From positions 124,001-188,000 of the forward strand of contig CANNCA010000006.1 in the NCBI GenBank assembly GCA_947503005.1: a DNA stretch of 64,000 nucleotides, given 5' to 3'. The stretch is from an uncultured Flavobacteriaceae bacterium. Lineage in GTDB: Bacteria > Bacteroidota > Bacteroidia > Flavobacteriales > Flavobacteriaceae. The notes beneath the pieces were generated by a model. It was not told where the DNA came from, did no database searches, and saw only the letters and a list, made by a program, of their open reading frames with translations. Made by a program: the position numbers and the translations under genes. Of the stretch, positions 18,027 to 27,187 are shown piece after piece; position 1 is the first letter of the stretch; every line of letters starts with the position of its first letter.

Positions 18027-19217
18027 ATGAGCAACCAACTTTCAGACAGAATCAACAGCGTCACACCTTCGGCAACCCTTGAAATGGCCGCTAAGGCCCG
18101 AGAATTAAGGGCGGCAGGAAAAGACATTATCGGTCTCAGCCTGGGCGAACCCGATTTCAATACACCTGACTACATCAAAGAAGCAGCCATACAAGCGGTG
18201 AAAGATGGTTATAATTCGTATACACCCGTAGACGGTTATGTTGAATTGAAAGATGCCATCATTACCAAGTTCAAAAGGGATAATAACTTGAGCTATGAAC
18301 GACCCCAATTGGTGGTTTCCACAGGGGCGAAACAGGCCTTGTACAATGTCGCCCAAGTAATTTTGAACCAAGGGGACGAAGTGATTCTTCCCTGCCCCTA
18401 TTGGGTCAGTTATAGTGATATCGTAAAACTAGCGGATGGCGTACCCGTGGAGGTGCCCACTTCAATTGAAAACGATTTTAAAATGACGCCTGAACAATTG
18501 GAAGCCGCCATCACACCAAAGACAAAAATGTTGTGGTACAGTTCACCCTGTAACCCGAGCGGTTCTATCTATAGCAAAGAAGAATTGCGTGGTTTGGCCG
18601 ACGTGCTTCAAAAGCACCCACAAATCATAGTGGTCAGTGACGAAATTTATGAGCATATCAACTACGGGGTAACAGCGCATGCTTCCATGGCTGGGTTTGA
18701 AGACATGTACGATCGCACGGTAACCGTAAACGGCGTAGCCAAAGCTTTTGCCATGACCGGATGGCGTATTGGCTACATTGGAGCACCGGCGTACATCGCC
18801 CGTGCCTGCAATAAACTACAAGGTCAAGTCACCAGTGGAGCCAATTGTATCGCTCAACGTGCCGTTATTACCGCTTTGCTGGAATCGCCAACGCGTATTC
18901 ACTATATGGTCGATGAATTTAAAGAGCGCCGTAAAATTATTTTGGAGTTGCTTAACGGTATTGATGGCTTTGTATGTAATGAACCCGAAGGTGCTTTTTA
19001 TGTATACCCTGATGTCACCGCCTATTTTGGTAAGACCTTTAATGGTACCACCATCAACAATGCCTCTGATTTTGCGATGTATTTGTTGGAGGCTGCCAAT
19101 GTGGCTACCGTAACGGGTGATGCTTTTGGCAATGGAAACTGTATTCGTATCTCGTATGCGGCTTCTGAAAAAGAAATTCGAGAAGCGGTATCACGAATCA
19201 AAGCGGCTTTAAGCTAA
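18027..19217 (+). CDS. aspartate aminotransferase-type class I aminotransferase
   Basis: A 396-residue cytosolic PLP-dependent aminotransferase, most like bacterial type Ib aspartate aminotransferases. Visible motifs are the N-terminal GLSLGEPDFNTP, substrate-recognition segment YNSYTPVDG, NPSGSIYSKEE, SDEIYEHINY, and the PLP lysine K239 in VNGVAKAFAMTGWRIGY. A C-terminal RISYAASE holds the carboxylate-binding Arg. A TACACTTG sequence at 17993-18000 is one base from the -7 consensus. A terminator follows. Confidence 0.93.
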   Translation: MSNQLSDRINSVTPSATLEMAAKARELRAAGKDIIGLSLGEPDFNTPDYIKEAAIQAVKDGYNSYTPVDGYVELKDAIITKFKRDNNLSYERPQLVVSTGAKQALYNVAQVILNQGDEVILPCPYWVSYSDIVKLADGVPVEVPTSIENDFKMTPEQLEAAITPKTKMLWYSSPCNPSGSIYSKEELRGLADVLQKHPQIIVVSDEIYEHINYGVTAHASMAGFEDMYDRTVTVNGVAKAFAMTGWRIGYIGAPAYIARACNKLQGQVTSGANCIAQRAVITALLESPTRIHYMVDEFKERRKIILELLNGIDGFVCNEPEGAFYVYPDVTAYFGKTFNGTTINNASDFAMYLLEAANVATVTGDAFGNGNCIRISYAASEKEIREAVSRIKAALS

Positions 19218-19239
19218 TTAAAATTGTTATTTTAAATGC

Positions 19240-19264
19240 CCCGTTGTCTTTTTGATAGCGGGGT
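19240..19264 (+). terminator. terminator after aminotransferase gene
   Basis: Hairpin CCCCG(TTGTC) / (GATAG)CGGGG, 10 bp with two wobble pairs and a TTTTT loop, followed by a T-rich tail, 22 nt after the stop. Confidence 0.82.
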
Positions 19265-19415
19265 TTTTGGTTTTTACAGCCAAACCGTTTTGAAAAAATA
19301 AAACGTTTAAAAACGATTGTAAATCATGCTAAACATTTACGCAGGGCAATTTACCCATTGTAATTGCAATTCTTGATTTTTTGTGGGATTTTTAGGATAT
19401 TGACTATATGCCTAA

Positions 19416-19423
19416 CCGTTACA
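19416..19423 (+). repeat. 8-bp direct repeat CCGTTACA, left copy
   Basis: CCGTTACA lies 6 nt before the ATG of the orphan lipoprotein gene. An identical copy occurs at 20058-20065, and a GTTACA-only copy at 20598-20603. See the findings. Confidence 0.45.
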
Positions 19424-19429
19424 GCACAT

Positions 19430-20050
19430 ATGAAATTAGAACGAATTTTAGTTGGACTTTTAATTTTCATAGTTCTTTTGGGCTGCAAGGAGAAACAATC
19501 GCAATTATCATTCGAACAAAATGTCTTTTATGATATTGCACCAGAAATAATTGATTTCCAATATCAAGAAGTCAGAGATATACATCCTAGACTTATTCAA
19601 GAATTCTCGACAGACAATTTAAATTTCAACAAAAAGGAAAATCTTCCATTTATTGTGGTGGGAATTGCGGACTCCATTTACGAATTGGACAAATCCGAAG
19701 ATTCTAAGTTTTTAAACCATTTTGAAACGGAAAATATACACTTGGACACTTCCAATACTGACAAAAAGATTAAGTTAGAACTTTCGAGAATCCGATCAAG
19801 TGATATTTTCAAATTTGAGAAATTGTCACAAATTCCAACTGGACCTAGCAGATGGAAAAAGACTGCGGACTTTTTTCTAGCGGGAATTACCAGCTTCTCA
19901 CGTATTAGATTTGATAATGAGCGAAAATATGGATTCCTGATATGTAGTTTGACCTGCGGTCAACAATGTGGAGTGCATTCAAGGGTGTATATAAAAGAAC
20001 TTAATGATGAATGGGTTATTGATGAAATTGAAGATTTTATGAGGGAATAA
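19430..20050 (+). CDS. orphan lipoprotein, function unknown
   Basis: A 206-residue predicted lipoprotein starting at the ATG at 19430, giving signal MKLERILVGLLIFIVLLGC; the frame is open upstream to 19364 but that part looks non-coding. The mature part is Lys/Glu-rich, with a late LTCGQQCGVHSRVYIKEL segment holding two Cys. I recognise no family. The gene is AT-rich and is bounded within 7 nt on each side by a CCGTTACA direct repeat, which suggests a cassette-like insertion. No neighbour gives a functional hint. Confidence 0.72.
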   Translation: MKLERILVGLLIFIVLLGCKEKQSQLSFEQNVFYDIAPEIIDFQYQEVRDIHPRLIQEFSTDNLNFNKKENLPFIVVGIADSIYELDKSEDSKFLNHFETENIHLDTSNTDKKIKLELSRIRSSDIFKFEKLSQIPTGPSRWKKTADFFLAGITSFSRIRFDNERKYGFLICSLTCGQQCGVHSRVYIKELNDEWVIDEIEDFMRE

Positions 20051-20057
20051 ATACGTG

Positions 20058-20065
20058 CCGTTACA
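20058..20065 (+). repeat. 8-bp direct repeat CCGTTACA, right copy
   Basis: A second exact copy of CCGTTACA, 7 nt after the stop of the orphan lipoprotein gene. Confidence 0.45.
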
Positions 20066-20134
20066 AAGCCTAAAATTCATTGCTTGCAGATTTCCTACAC
20101 GGAAATCACGCGCAAAAAGCTATCTTTAGGTTCA

Positions 20135-20154
20135 GCTGCCCCGAAGTTTCGGGG
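20135..20154. repeat. palindromic repeat GCTGCCCCGAA-type, copy 1
   Basis: CCCCGAA-GT-TTCGGGG, a perfect 7-bp stem preceded by GCTG. A near-identical copy with the same GCTG prefix lies at 37171-37190, so this looks like an interspersed palindromic repeat rather than a gene terminator. Confidence 0.6.
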
Positions 20155-20218
20155 CTTAGAACGAATTCCAGCAGCAAACCTTTGCCCAGGCGTTGTAAAA
20201 ACAATTTGAAGAAACTAA

Positions 20219-20575
20219 TTGCAAATTGATAAACCAGTTCATCTTTCTGAAAACATCTCTAAATTATTGACTAATGAACGATTTGAATTAGGACACTCAG
20301 AAGTTAAAAACAGGTTGGAGCAATTAAAGGTTGAAGGATTGATTGACGAAAAGCAGTTCGAAAAAATTCGGGACGAGGATATTCTGTTGAAGATTAAATA
20401 CAAGACATATAAAAAAAGTGTTAGACAGATAATTATTTGACTAATATTAACGGGAATTGGATTTGGACTATCTGGTGGCTCTTCTTTACGCTATTTATTT
20501 ATTGTTGGTGGAATAATTCTTTCGATAAGCTCATTCTTTGGAATTCTATCAAACAGGCTTACTAAAGATCAATGA
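20219..20575 (+). pseudogene. small membrane-protein gene broken by in-frame TGA
   Basis: Two open segments lie in one reading frame, split by a single TGA at 20438-20440. The first segment (73 codons, TTG at 20219) encodes a charged helical stretch with RLEQLKVEGLIDEKQFEKIRDE, which resembles a short SHOCT-like helical module. The second (45 codons) encodes a hydrophobic, Gly/Ser-rich region with two likely membrane helices and ends NRLTKDQ. Together they would make a ~118-residue membrane protein. No ATG is present at the start, so the 5' end may also be decayed. It lies in the accessory stretch between the orphan lipoprotein and the M20 hydrolase. Confidence 0.6.
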
Positions 20576-20670
20576 GCGTATCTAAAATAATAAGAATGTT
20601 ACAACACAACATACAAACAATACTGGTTTGGGCTTAATCGCTGGGTTTGCTTATTTTTAAGATGTCCGAA

Positions 20671-20690
20671 ATCTCGATAGCTATCGGGAT
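20671..20690. repeat. CGATAG/CTATCG palindrome, copy 2
   Basis: A 20-bp palindrome (arms ATCTCGATAG and CTATCGGGAT, one G:T pair, no loop) in a gene-free stretch. It shares its core with the nqr terminator at 2587-2612 and the palindrome at 40621-40638. Confidence 0.55.
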
Positions 20691-20774
20691 GGGATTTTTC
20701 TTTGGACAGGAAAAAATAAATCAAAACATAAAGATTTAGCTATGCTCACTAGGAACTCACTTCAAAATCACAAC

Positions 20775-22199
20775 ATGAAAAAACTACTACTGCTAACCCT
20801 GACAATACTTTTAGCAACAGCAACCCTCCTCGCCCAAAAAGACAAAACAAAAGTCATTTCCGAAATCGATGCAAAAAAAGAGCACTATGCCAAAATCGCC
20901 ATGGAACTTTGGACAAACCCCGAACTGGGGTATCTTGAAGAAAAAAGTGTTGCTTTACTGCAAAATGAACTTAAAAAAGAAGGGTTTACCGTTGTCAAAG
21001 GGGTGGCGGACATTCCGACTGCTTTTACCGCTACCTACGGCTCAGGTAGCCCTATTATTGGCATTCTAGGCGAATATGATGCCCTTCCGGGAATGTCACA
21101 AGCTGCGGAACCTGCTATGAAAGCTCGAGTTGACGGAGCTCCGGGTCAAGCCTGCGGACACCATCTTTTTGGAACAGGATCTATGGCCGCGGCCATTGCC
21201 GTTAAAGATTGGTTGAAAAATTCAGGCAAATCAGGAACGGTTCGGTTTTATGGTACTCCTGCGGAAGAAGGCGGTTCCGGCAAAGTATATATGGTCCGTG
21301 CAGGCCTGTTCGATGATGTCGATGCCATTGTTTCATGGCATCCGGGTGATGCCAACGCTTCGAACCCCAGTACCAATCTCGCAACAATCTCTGGAAAGTT
21401 CCGGTTTAAAGGTAATTCCTCACATGCCGCCGCAGCCCCTGAATTGGGACGTTCTGCCTTGGACGGGGTTGAAGGCATGAACGACTTGGTGAACATGCTG
21501 CGTGAACATACCACCGAATCAACACGTATTCATTATGCCATTACCAAAGGGGGCGACGCACCGAATATCGTGCCAGCGGAAGCCGAAGTCTACTATATTG
21601 TACGGCATTCCAACCGGGAAGAAGTAAAAGCAGTTTGGGACCGTGTGGTAAAAGCTGCAGAAGGTGCTGCAATCGGTACCGAAACTACGATGACCTATGA
21701 AATTATTGGGGGCACCTACGAACGCTTGCCCAATGAGGCGCTTGCTACCTTGATGCATGCCAATATGAGCATGGTCGGTGGGGTTGATTATGATAGTGAA
21801 GAATTAAAATTTGCGGAAGAAATACAAAAAACTCTTAAAGTGAAGAAACCATTGACCAGTGCCAATACGGTACAACCGATGAAGTTTACCTACGGAAAGG
21901 CATCCGCAGATACCGGAGATGTCAGCTGGAACGCACCCCTTGCCGCGGTCAGAGCGGCTACATGGGTACCGGGTACTCCGCCCCACAGTTGGCAGGCCGT
22001 AGCCGCTGGCGGAACATCAATTGGTTCAAAAGGGATGTTGGTCGCCGCTAAAACCATGGCGCTGACCGCCATTGATATTTATAAATCCCCAAAATTATTA
22101 GACGCCATAAAGGCGGAGTTTCAAGAAAGAAGAGGTGCCGATTTTAAGTATATAGCCTTATTAGGAGATCGAAAACCTGCGCTAGATTATCGTAAATAA
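20775..22199 (+). CDS. exported M20-family amidohydrolase (AbgB-like)
   Basis: A 474-residue metal-dependent amidohydrolase of peptidase family M20, close to the p-aminobenzoyl-glutamate hydrolase AbgB type. I chose the ATG at 20775, which opens with a signal peptide (MKKLLLLTLTILLATATLLAQ) and implies a periplasmic enzyme; an upstream ATG at 20742 would bury it. Catalytic motifs: GILGEYDALPG, QACGHHLFGTG (metal His), TPAEEGGSGK (Glu-Glu) and a lid domain with GNSSHAAAAPELGRSALDG. Late Asp/His residues are in SADTGDVSW and VPGTPPHSW. The natural substrate is not given by the neighbours. Confidence 0.9.
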   Translation: MKKLLLLTLTILLATATLLAQKDKTKVISEIDAKKEHYAKIAMELWTNPELGYLEEKSVALLQNELKKEGFTVVKGVADIPTAFTATYGSGSPIIGILGEYDALPGMSQAAEPAMKARVDGAPGQACGHHLFGTGSMAAAIAVKDWLKNSGKSGTVRFYGTPAEEGGSGKVYMVRAGLFDDVDAIVSWHPGDANASNPSTNLATISGKFRFKGNSSHAAAAPELGRSALDGVEGMNDLVNMLREHTTESTRIHYAITKGGDAPNIVPAEAEVYYIVRHSNREEVKAVWDRVVKAAEGAAIGTETTMTYEIIGGTYERLPNEALATLMHANMSMVGGVDYDSEELKFAEEIQKTLKVKKPLTSANTVQPMKFTYGKASADTGDVSWNAPLAAVRAATWVPGTPPHSWQAVAAGGTSIGSKGMLVAAKTMALTAIDIYKSPKLLDAIKAEFQERRGADFKYIALLGDRKPALDYRK

Positions 22200-22217
22200 A
22201 GAATAGCTTGCATTGCA

Positions 22218-22568
22218 ATGCCCAAAACTGAATATCGCATCTACGTCATCGAACTTCGTAAAAAAGTGTTTACCGAAAATGCTCGATTTCGAGCGGCCAA
22301 TCCCCAATTCAATGGGGTTTTGGAGTGTTTGTATGTGGGAATGACCAGCAAAACTCCCAAAGAACGTTTAGCACAGCACAAAACGGGATATCGAAATAAA
22401 AAGGGACATAATCTTTCCTCCAGTATTGTGAAGAAATACGGTTCTTATTTGCGCCCTAGTTTATATAATCATATTGACCCCATCCATTCAAGAGCGGATG
22501 CCCTAAAAATGGAAAAAATACTGGCTTTGGAATTGCGGCGAAAGGGGTATGCTGTTTGGTTTAACTGA
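22218..22568 (+). CDS. GIY-YIG-like nuclease-family protein
   Basis: A 116-residue protein with an apparent GIY-YIG fold core: RIYVIEL stands for the first strand, CLYVGMTSKTPKERLAQH for the YIG strand with the catalytic Arg and His region, and MEKILALELRRKG for the helix with the Glu. A large charged insert separates the first two strands. Stand-alone proteins of this type have no agreed function. It starts 18 nt after the M20 gene and may share its transcript. Confidence 0.75.
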   Translation: MPKTEYRIYVIELRKKVFTENARFRAANPQFNGVLECLYVGMTSKTPKERLAQHKTGYRNKKGHNLSSSIVKKYGSYLRPSLYNHIDPIHSRADALKMEKILALELRRKGYAVWFN

Positions 22569-22658
22569 ATAAAGGTTGATTGTTTATGCAATGATAAGTG
22601 GATTCAGAACTGGATAAACATTGAACATCAAGCTTCAAGCTTCGAACATCATTCCAAA

Positions 22659-24149
22659 TCAAGTCCGTTTCCAGAAGTAAGGGGTAAGCAAAATCAATAC
22701 GGTAAAAAGCTCCAAACGACCAGCAAGCATCAGAAAGCCACACCACCATTTACCGATATCAGGTAAGCCGTTAAAATTACTCACGGGATTCAAACTCCCC
22801 AGCGCCGGACCCACATTGCCTAAGGAAGATGCGGCACCACCAATTGCGGAAACAAAATCAAGACCCATGGCCCCAAGACCCAACGCCCCGATAATGAAAA
22901 GTAGCATGTAGAGCACAAAAAACGCGATGATGTTATATACAATATGCTCTTTGATGGTCTTATCATTATAACGAACAGGAATAATCGCATTAGGGTGCAA
23001 GGTTCGTTTAAATTCCAACAAACCATTTTTGATAATTAACAAATGACGCATCACTTTAATTCCCCCAGCGGTCGAACCCGCTGAACCTCCAATAAAAAAC
23101 AATCCGAAGAAGAATATGGTCAAAAAGGGCGTCCAACTTGTGAAATCGGCAGTAACAAAACCAGTTGTGGTTACTACTGCGATTACTTGAAAAAGTGCAT
23201 GCCTGAATGAACTTTCGCCTTCGCCTAGCACCATAGGATGGTAGTCTGAAATAGGTACATTTGCCTTAAAATAAATTACCAAAGCTACCAGAACAGTGAA
23301 AAGCAGGATGAAAATGCCATAATATTTAAACTCCTCATCTTTGAGAATACGTTGCACTTTCCCTTTAAAAGCGAAGTAGCTCAATACAAAATTCATTCCC
23401 GCTAAAAACATGAATAAAATGACGATATACTGAATTAAGGGTTGATCGTTCCAAAAGGCCAAACTTGCATTTTTTGTGGAAAACCCTCCAGTAGATAAAG
23501 TAGCGAGTGAATGGTTGATCGCATCGAAAAAGCTCATACCCGCCAACTTCAGAAGCAAGGTTTCCGCAGCGGTATACCCCACATAGATATACCAAAGGCG
23601 TTTAGCCGTATCTGTGATTCTTGGATGCAATTTATCCGCACTTGGTCCGGGAGCTTCCGCAGCAAAAAGTTGCATGCCCCCAATACCCAATAAGGGCAGT
23701 ATGGCAATGGCGAGCACAATGATTCCCATTCCTCCTATCCAATGGGTAAGGCTACGCCAAAAAAGAATTCCCTTTGGCAAGACCTCAATATCATCCAAAA
23801 TTGAAGCACCGGTAGTCGTATAGCCTGAAATGGTTTCGAAAAATGCGTTGGTCACTCCCGGTATGGCACCTGAAAACAAATACGGCAACATTCCGGAGAC
23901 GGACATTACCAACCAACCAAATGTGACGATGAGATAGCCTTCTTTTCGTTTTACCTCTTTCTTATGTCCTCGTGTTGTGAACATGGCGAAAACTCCAATG
24001 AACACCGAGACCATGGAGGCCAAAAAGATATCCAAGGTCGCACCGTCTTTATAGATACCACTAACCACAGCGGCAATGAGCATAAACCCTCCATTAAAGA
24101 AGAGTAAAAGCCCCATAATGTGAAATATTATTTTTTGATTCAGGCCCAT
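22659..24149 (-). CDS. trkH: Trk-type potassium uptake transporter, membrane subunit
   Basis: The channel-like membrane subunit of the Trk/Ktr K+ uptake system. The protein has eight or more membrane helices and the four pore-loop glycine signatures of the superfamily: SGYTTTGASIL, LSTGGFSTKN, TTTGFVTADF and the final GGAASSLGNVGP. I chose the ATG at 24149; a TTG precedes it. The start lies 3 nt after the trkA stop, so both subunits are made from one message. Length (496 aa) is normal. Confidence 0.95.
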   Translation of the reverse strand: MGLNQKIIFHIMGLLLFFNGGFMLIAAVVSGIYKDGATLDIFLASMVSVFIGVFAMFTTRGHKKEVKRKEGYLIVTFGWLVMSVSGMLPYLFSGAIPGVTNAFFETISGYTTTGASILDDIEVLPKGILFWRSLTHWIGGMGIIVLAIAILPLLGIGGMQLFAAEAPGPSADKLHPRITDTAKRLWYIYVGYTAAETLLLKLAGMSFFDAINHSLATLSTGGFSTKNASLAFWNDQPLIQYIVILFMFLAGMNFVLSYFAFKGKVQRILKDEEFKYYGIFILLFTVLVALVIYFKANVPISDYHPMVLGEGESSFRHALFQVIAVVTTTGFVTADFTSWTPFLTIFFFGLFFIGGSAGSTAGGIKVMRHLLIIKNGLLEFKRTLHPNAIIPVRYNDKTIKEHIVYNIIAFFVLYMLLFIIGALGLGAMGLDFVSAIGGAASSLGNVGPALGSLNPVSNFNGLPDIGKWWCGFLMLAGRLELFTVLILLTPYFWKRT

Positions 24150-24152
24150 CAA

Positions 24153-25502
24153 CTACAGAAATAGTCTTTCAATTTTCGCTATCGCTTCAGGCAAGCAACA
24201 CACTACAACACGGTCACCCGCTTGTATTCTAAAGCCCCCAAGGGCAATAATACCTTCCCCATCGCGTACAACACCACCAATAGTCGCCATTTTAGGAAAA
24301 TCAAGCTCACGGATGACACTTCCCGTAACTTTAGAATCTGGTTTTACCACAAACTCCAAAATCTCGGCATTTAGATTATTGATGCGCATCAAGGCTACGA
24401 CCTCTCCCTTTCTGATATACCGGAAGATATTATTGGCGGCCAACAGTTTTTTATTGATTAACGTATCAATACCTATAGAGTGCGACAATTGAAAATAATC
24501 CATATTCTCAACCAAAGCGATGGTCTTTTTGATGTGCTTTGATTTTGCCACCAAACATGACATGATATTGGTTTCAGAGTTTCCAGTTACGGCGATAAAG
24601 GCATCCATGGACTCTAGACTTTCTTCCTCCAATAACTCCACATTACGGCCATCACCATTGATGACAAGGGCGTTCGGTAGATCATCGGAGAGGTCAAAGG
24701 CCTTTTCTTTATCCTTTTCAATAAGTTTCACGTTGAACTTCTTGGCACATAGATCACGTGCGGCCTTATACCCCACTTTACTTCCACCCAGAATCATTAC
24801 ATTCTTGATTTCTTCTTTCTTCTTTCCGGTTAATTTATAGAGTTCATCGACACCTTCTTTAACGGTAATGAAATATACCTGATCCCCCTCTTTGAATACC
24901 GTATCACCTCTTGGAATTACGGTATATTGGGTGCCCAGACGTTGTAAAGCGATAGGCATAAAGTGTAATTCAGGGAATATATTGGCAGCCTCTTTGACCA
25001 TTTTACCCACAAACGGAGCCGATTTAGGTAGCGAAACACCGACCATAATCAACATACCATCCTCAAATTCATAGGTATCATTGAATGCAGATTTATTCAA
25101 TAATAATTGAATTTCAGTAGCGGCCAATTCTTCGGGAGATATCAACTCATCAATACCCAATTCTTCGAATTTGAGCACATCTCTGTTATCAACAAATTCA
25201 GTGTTCGAAATTCTAGCAATGGTGCGTTCACAACCCAATTGCTTGGCCAACATACAAAGCGTAATATTGGTAGTTTCAGAAGAGGTAACACCAATGACCA
25301 AATTCGACTGCTCTACTTTTGCATCTCGAAGGACAGAAATAGAGGTCGCATCCCCCTTTAAAACACGGATATCCAAATGACTGTCCGCATAGGACAGACT
25401 TTCTTTGTTCGTATCGATCAAAGTAATATCCTGCGACTCGTAAGAGAGTAGTTTTGCCAAATGGAAACCCACCTCGCCGGCTCCAGCAATTATGATTTTC
25501 AT
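24153..25502 (-). CDS. trkA: Trk system potassium regulatory subunit
   Basis: TrkA is the peripheral regulatory subunit that gates TrkH in response to nucleotides. The 449-residue protein has the usual tandem arrangement RCK_N-RCK_C-RCK_N-RCK_C. The first nucleotide-binding motif is MKIIIAGAGEVGFHLAKLL and the second is VMILGGSKVGYKAARDL. It directly precedes trkH. Two CAAAnnTA sequences (25629-25636 and 25639-25646), which are -7 boxes on the minus strand, lie about 130 nt upstream and may be its promoter. Confidence 0.95.
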   Translation of the reverse strand: MKIIIAGAGEVGFHLAKLLSYESQDITLIDTNKESLSYADSHLDIRVLKGDATSISVLRDAKVEQSNLVIGVTSSETTNITLCMLAKQLGCERTIARISNTEFVDNRDVLKFEELGIDELISPEELAATEIQLLLNKSAFNDTYEFEDGMLIMVGVSLPKSAPFVGKMVKEAANIFPELHFMPIALQRLGTQYTVIPRGDTVFKEGDQVYFITVKEGVDELYKLTGKKKEEIKNVMILGGSKVGYKAARDLCAKKFNVKLIEKDKEKAFDLSDDLPNALVINGDGRNVELLEEESLESMDAFIAVTGNSETNIMSCLVAKSKHIKKTIALVENMDYFQLSHSIGIDTLINKKLLAANNIFRYIRKGEVVALMRINNLNAEILEFVVKPDSKVTGSVIRELDFPKMATIGGVVRDGEGIIALGGFRIQAGDRVVVCCLPEAIAKIERLFL

Positions 25503-25733
25503 CTATTGTCGTCTATTGTTGTAAGGGGTTGGATTAAACATCCGAATCCACTTTGAGAGAGAAGTGCCATTGTCGACACAAAAGCTATTTTACAGCTCAT
25601 TTATAAAAGGTTTGCAAATATTGCAGCGCAAAATTAAGCAAATTTATACTCCGCTACTAAAATTACCATAGTTATAACATTTCCATGAAGGCTTTATTGT
25701 ATACTCCTGGCCGTTAAAGCAAGCACGATGTTG

Positions 25734-25741
25734 TATCTTTG
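25734..25741 (+). promoter_or_regulatory. -7 box for menG-porT
   Basis: TATCTTTG fits TAnnTTTG, 15 nt before the ATG at 25757. It overlaps the alternative upstream start at 25739, which argues for the downstream ATG. Confidence 0.6.
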
Positions 25742-25756
25742 CCGAAAATTTCTGGA

Positions 25757-26485
25757 ATGGCAAAAAAAGTAACTCCCTATAAAGATTCCGAATTGGGGAA
25801 AAAAGAGCAGGTGACCCAAATGTTCGATTCCATTTCGGGCAATTATGATGGGCTCAATCGTGTCATTTCCTTCGGAATCGATATCAAATGGAGAAAACGT
25901 GTGGTAGCTATTCTAAAGAAAAAAGAACCAAGATCCATTCTAGATATCGCTACAGGCACAGGAGATTTGGCCATTAATATGGTCGATACAGGAGCGGAAA
26001 AAATCGTAGGCCTCGATATTTCCCCTGGAATGCTGGAAGTCGGAAAAACCAAGATAGCCGATAAGAAATTGGATAAGACCATCGAAATGATTGTCGGAGA
26101 CAGTGAAAATCTTCCTTTTGAAACGAATTCATTCGATGCCGTAACCGTCGCTTTCGGTGTTCGAAATTTTGAGACTTTGGACAAGGGGTTAGCGGAGATT
26201 TTTAGGGTCTTAAAACCCAAGGGTACCTTTGTTGTTTTAGAGACTTCGGTACCTACAAGAACACCTTTCAAACAAGGTTATCGATTCCATTGTAACTACA
26301 TATTACCCATGGTAGGTCGTCTTTTCTCGAAAGACCGCTCCGCCTATAGCTATTTGTCAGAGTCTGCAGCAGTTTTTCCGCATGGCGAGGACTTCAACAA
26401 TATTTTGCGTAAAATCGGGTTTATAGAGGTAACGAATAAACCCCAAACCTTTGGGGTTGCCAGTATTTATGTAGCTACTAAATAA
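25757..26485 (+). CDS. menG: demethylmenaquinone methyltransferase (UbiE/MenG)
   Basis: MenG performs the last step of menaquinone synthesis, C-methylation of demethylmenaquinone with SAM. The 242-residue protein starting at 25757 has the family motifs [21 protein letters not shown], the SAM motif [12 protein letters not shown], and [17 protein letters not shown]. The late [15 protein letters not shown] segment is also typical. I chose this ATG because the promoter box lies over the upstream candidate. Menaquinone is the likely electron acceptor of the NQR complex encoded at 2.7-8.8 kb. porT follows 3 nt later. Confidence 0.94.
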   Translation: MAKKVTPYKDSELGKKEQVTQMFDSISGNYDGLNRVISFGIDIKWRKRVVAILKKKEPRSILDIATGTGDLAINMVDTGAEKIVGLDISPGMLEVGKTKIADKKLDKTIEMIVGDSENLPFETNSFDAVTVAFGVRNFETLDKGLAEIFRVLKPKGTFVVLETSVPTRTPFKQGYRFHCNYILPMVGRLFSKDRSAYSYLSESAAVFPHGEDFNNILRKIGFIEVTNKPQTFGVASIYVATK

Positions 26486-26488
26486 ACT

Positions 26489-27184
26489 ATGCGGAATATT
26501 CTAATTCTTATTGTTGGTTTACTGTTTATATGCCCGGCCTTACGAGCGCAATTCAATGAAAAACCGGTACTGAATATTGAGAACAAAGACAAAAAGTTTT
26601 TGAACTACGGGTATTATTTAGGGTTCAATCAATACGATTTCAAATTCGATTACAACAATAATACCGAGGATATTCTAGTCGACAAATCCTTGGGGTTCAC
26701 AGTGGGTCTCATTGGCGAAATGCGAATCAACGAGTTTTTGGACGTACGGATAGAGCCCGGTCTCGCCTACAATGCCAGAACACTTGGTTTTCCCGGATTC
26801 ACGGAAGAACGTGATGCCATTCGCGAGGTGAAATCGACTTATATCAACTTTCCCGTGCTTTTAAAGGCAAGTACGAGACGTTTGGGTAATTTCAAACCGT
26901 TTCTCATAGGGGGTGCTTCAGCATCTCTAAACTTGGGAAGCAATGAAACGGCCCTCGACGATAATGCCTCCGGAACATTTAGAATGACCAAATGGGTCTA
27001 CAACTACGAACTTGGATTCGGAATTGATTTTTATCTCGAGTATTTTAAATTCTCTCCTTCCATTCGAGGGGTTTTTGCCATTACTGACGAATTAGTGCCC
27101 GACAACGATCCCAATAGCCCGTGGACGTCTAATATTGGAGCATTGCGTACCCGTGGTCTTTTTATCAATTTTACCTTCGAATAG
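26489..27184 (+). CDS. porT: type IX secretion protein PorT (outer-membrane beta-barrel)
   Basis: A 231-residue outer-membrane protein with signal MRNILILIVGLLFICPALRAQ and alternating beta-strands ending in the aromatic C-terminus FINFTFE expected of a barrel. The segments GYYLGFNQYDFKF and VGLIGEMRINEFLDVRIEPGL are typical of PorT/SprT, needed for type IX secretion and gliding. The menG-porT gene pair is a recurrent arrangement in Flavobacteriia and supports the call over a generic outer-membrane barrel. Confidence 0.88.
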   Translation: MRNILILIVGLLFICPALRAQFNEKPVLNIENKDKKFLNYGYYLGFNQYDFKFDYNNNTEDILVDKSLGFTVGLIGEMRINEFLDVRIEPGLAYNARTLGFPGFTEERDAIREVKSTYINFPVLLKASTRRLGNFKPFLIGGASASLNLGSNETALDDNASGTFRMTKWVYNYELGFGIDFYLEYFKFSPSIRGVFAITDELVPDNDPNSPWTSNIGALRTRGLFINFTFE

Positions 27185-27187
27185 GGC

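Noticed and set aside
19405-19420. GCCTAAC near an accessory gene as an integron attC half-site
   Set aside because: GCCTAAC matches the RYYYAAC half, but no GTTRRRY partner was found in a folded-arm arrangement, and no integrase is nearby.
20438-20440. TGA or TAG read as recoding (selenocysteine, or a reassigned code)
   Set aside because: No SECIS-like hairpin was recognised after either stop, and TAG and TGA end many intact genes in this window, so the code is standard.
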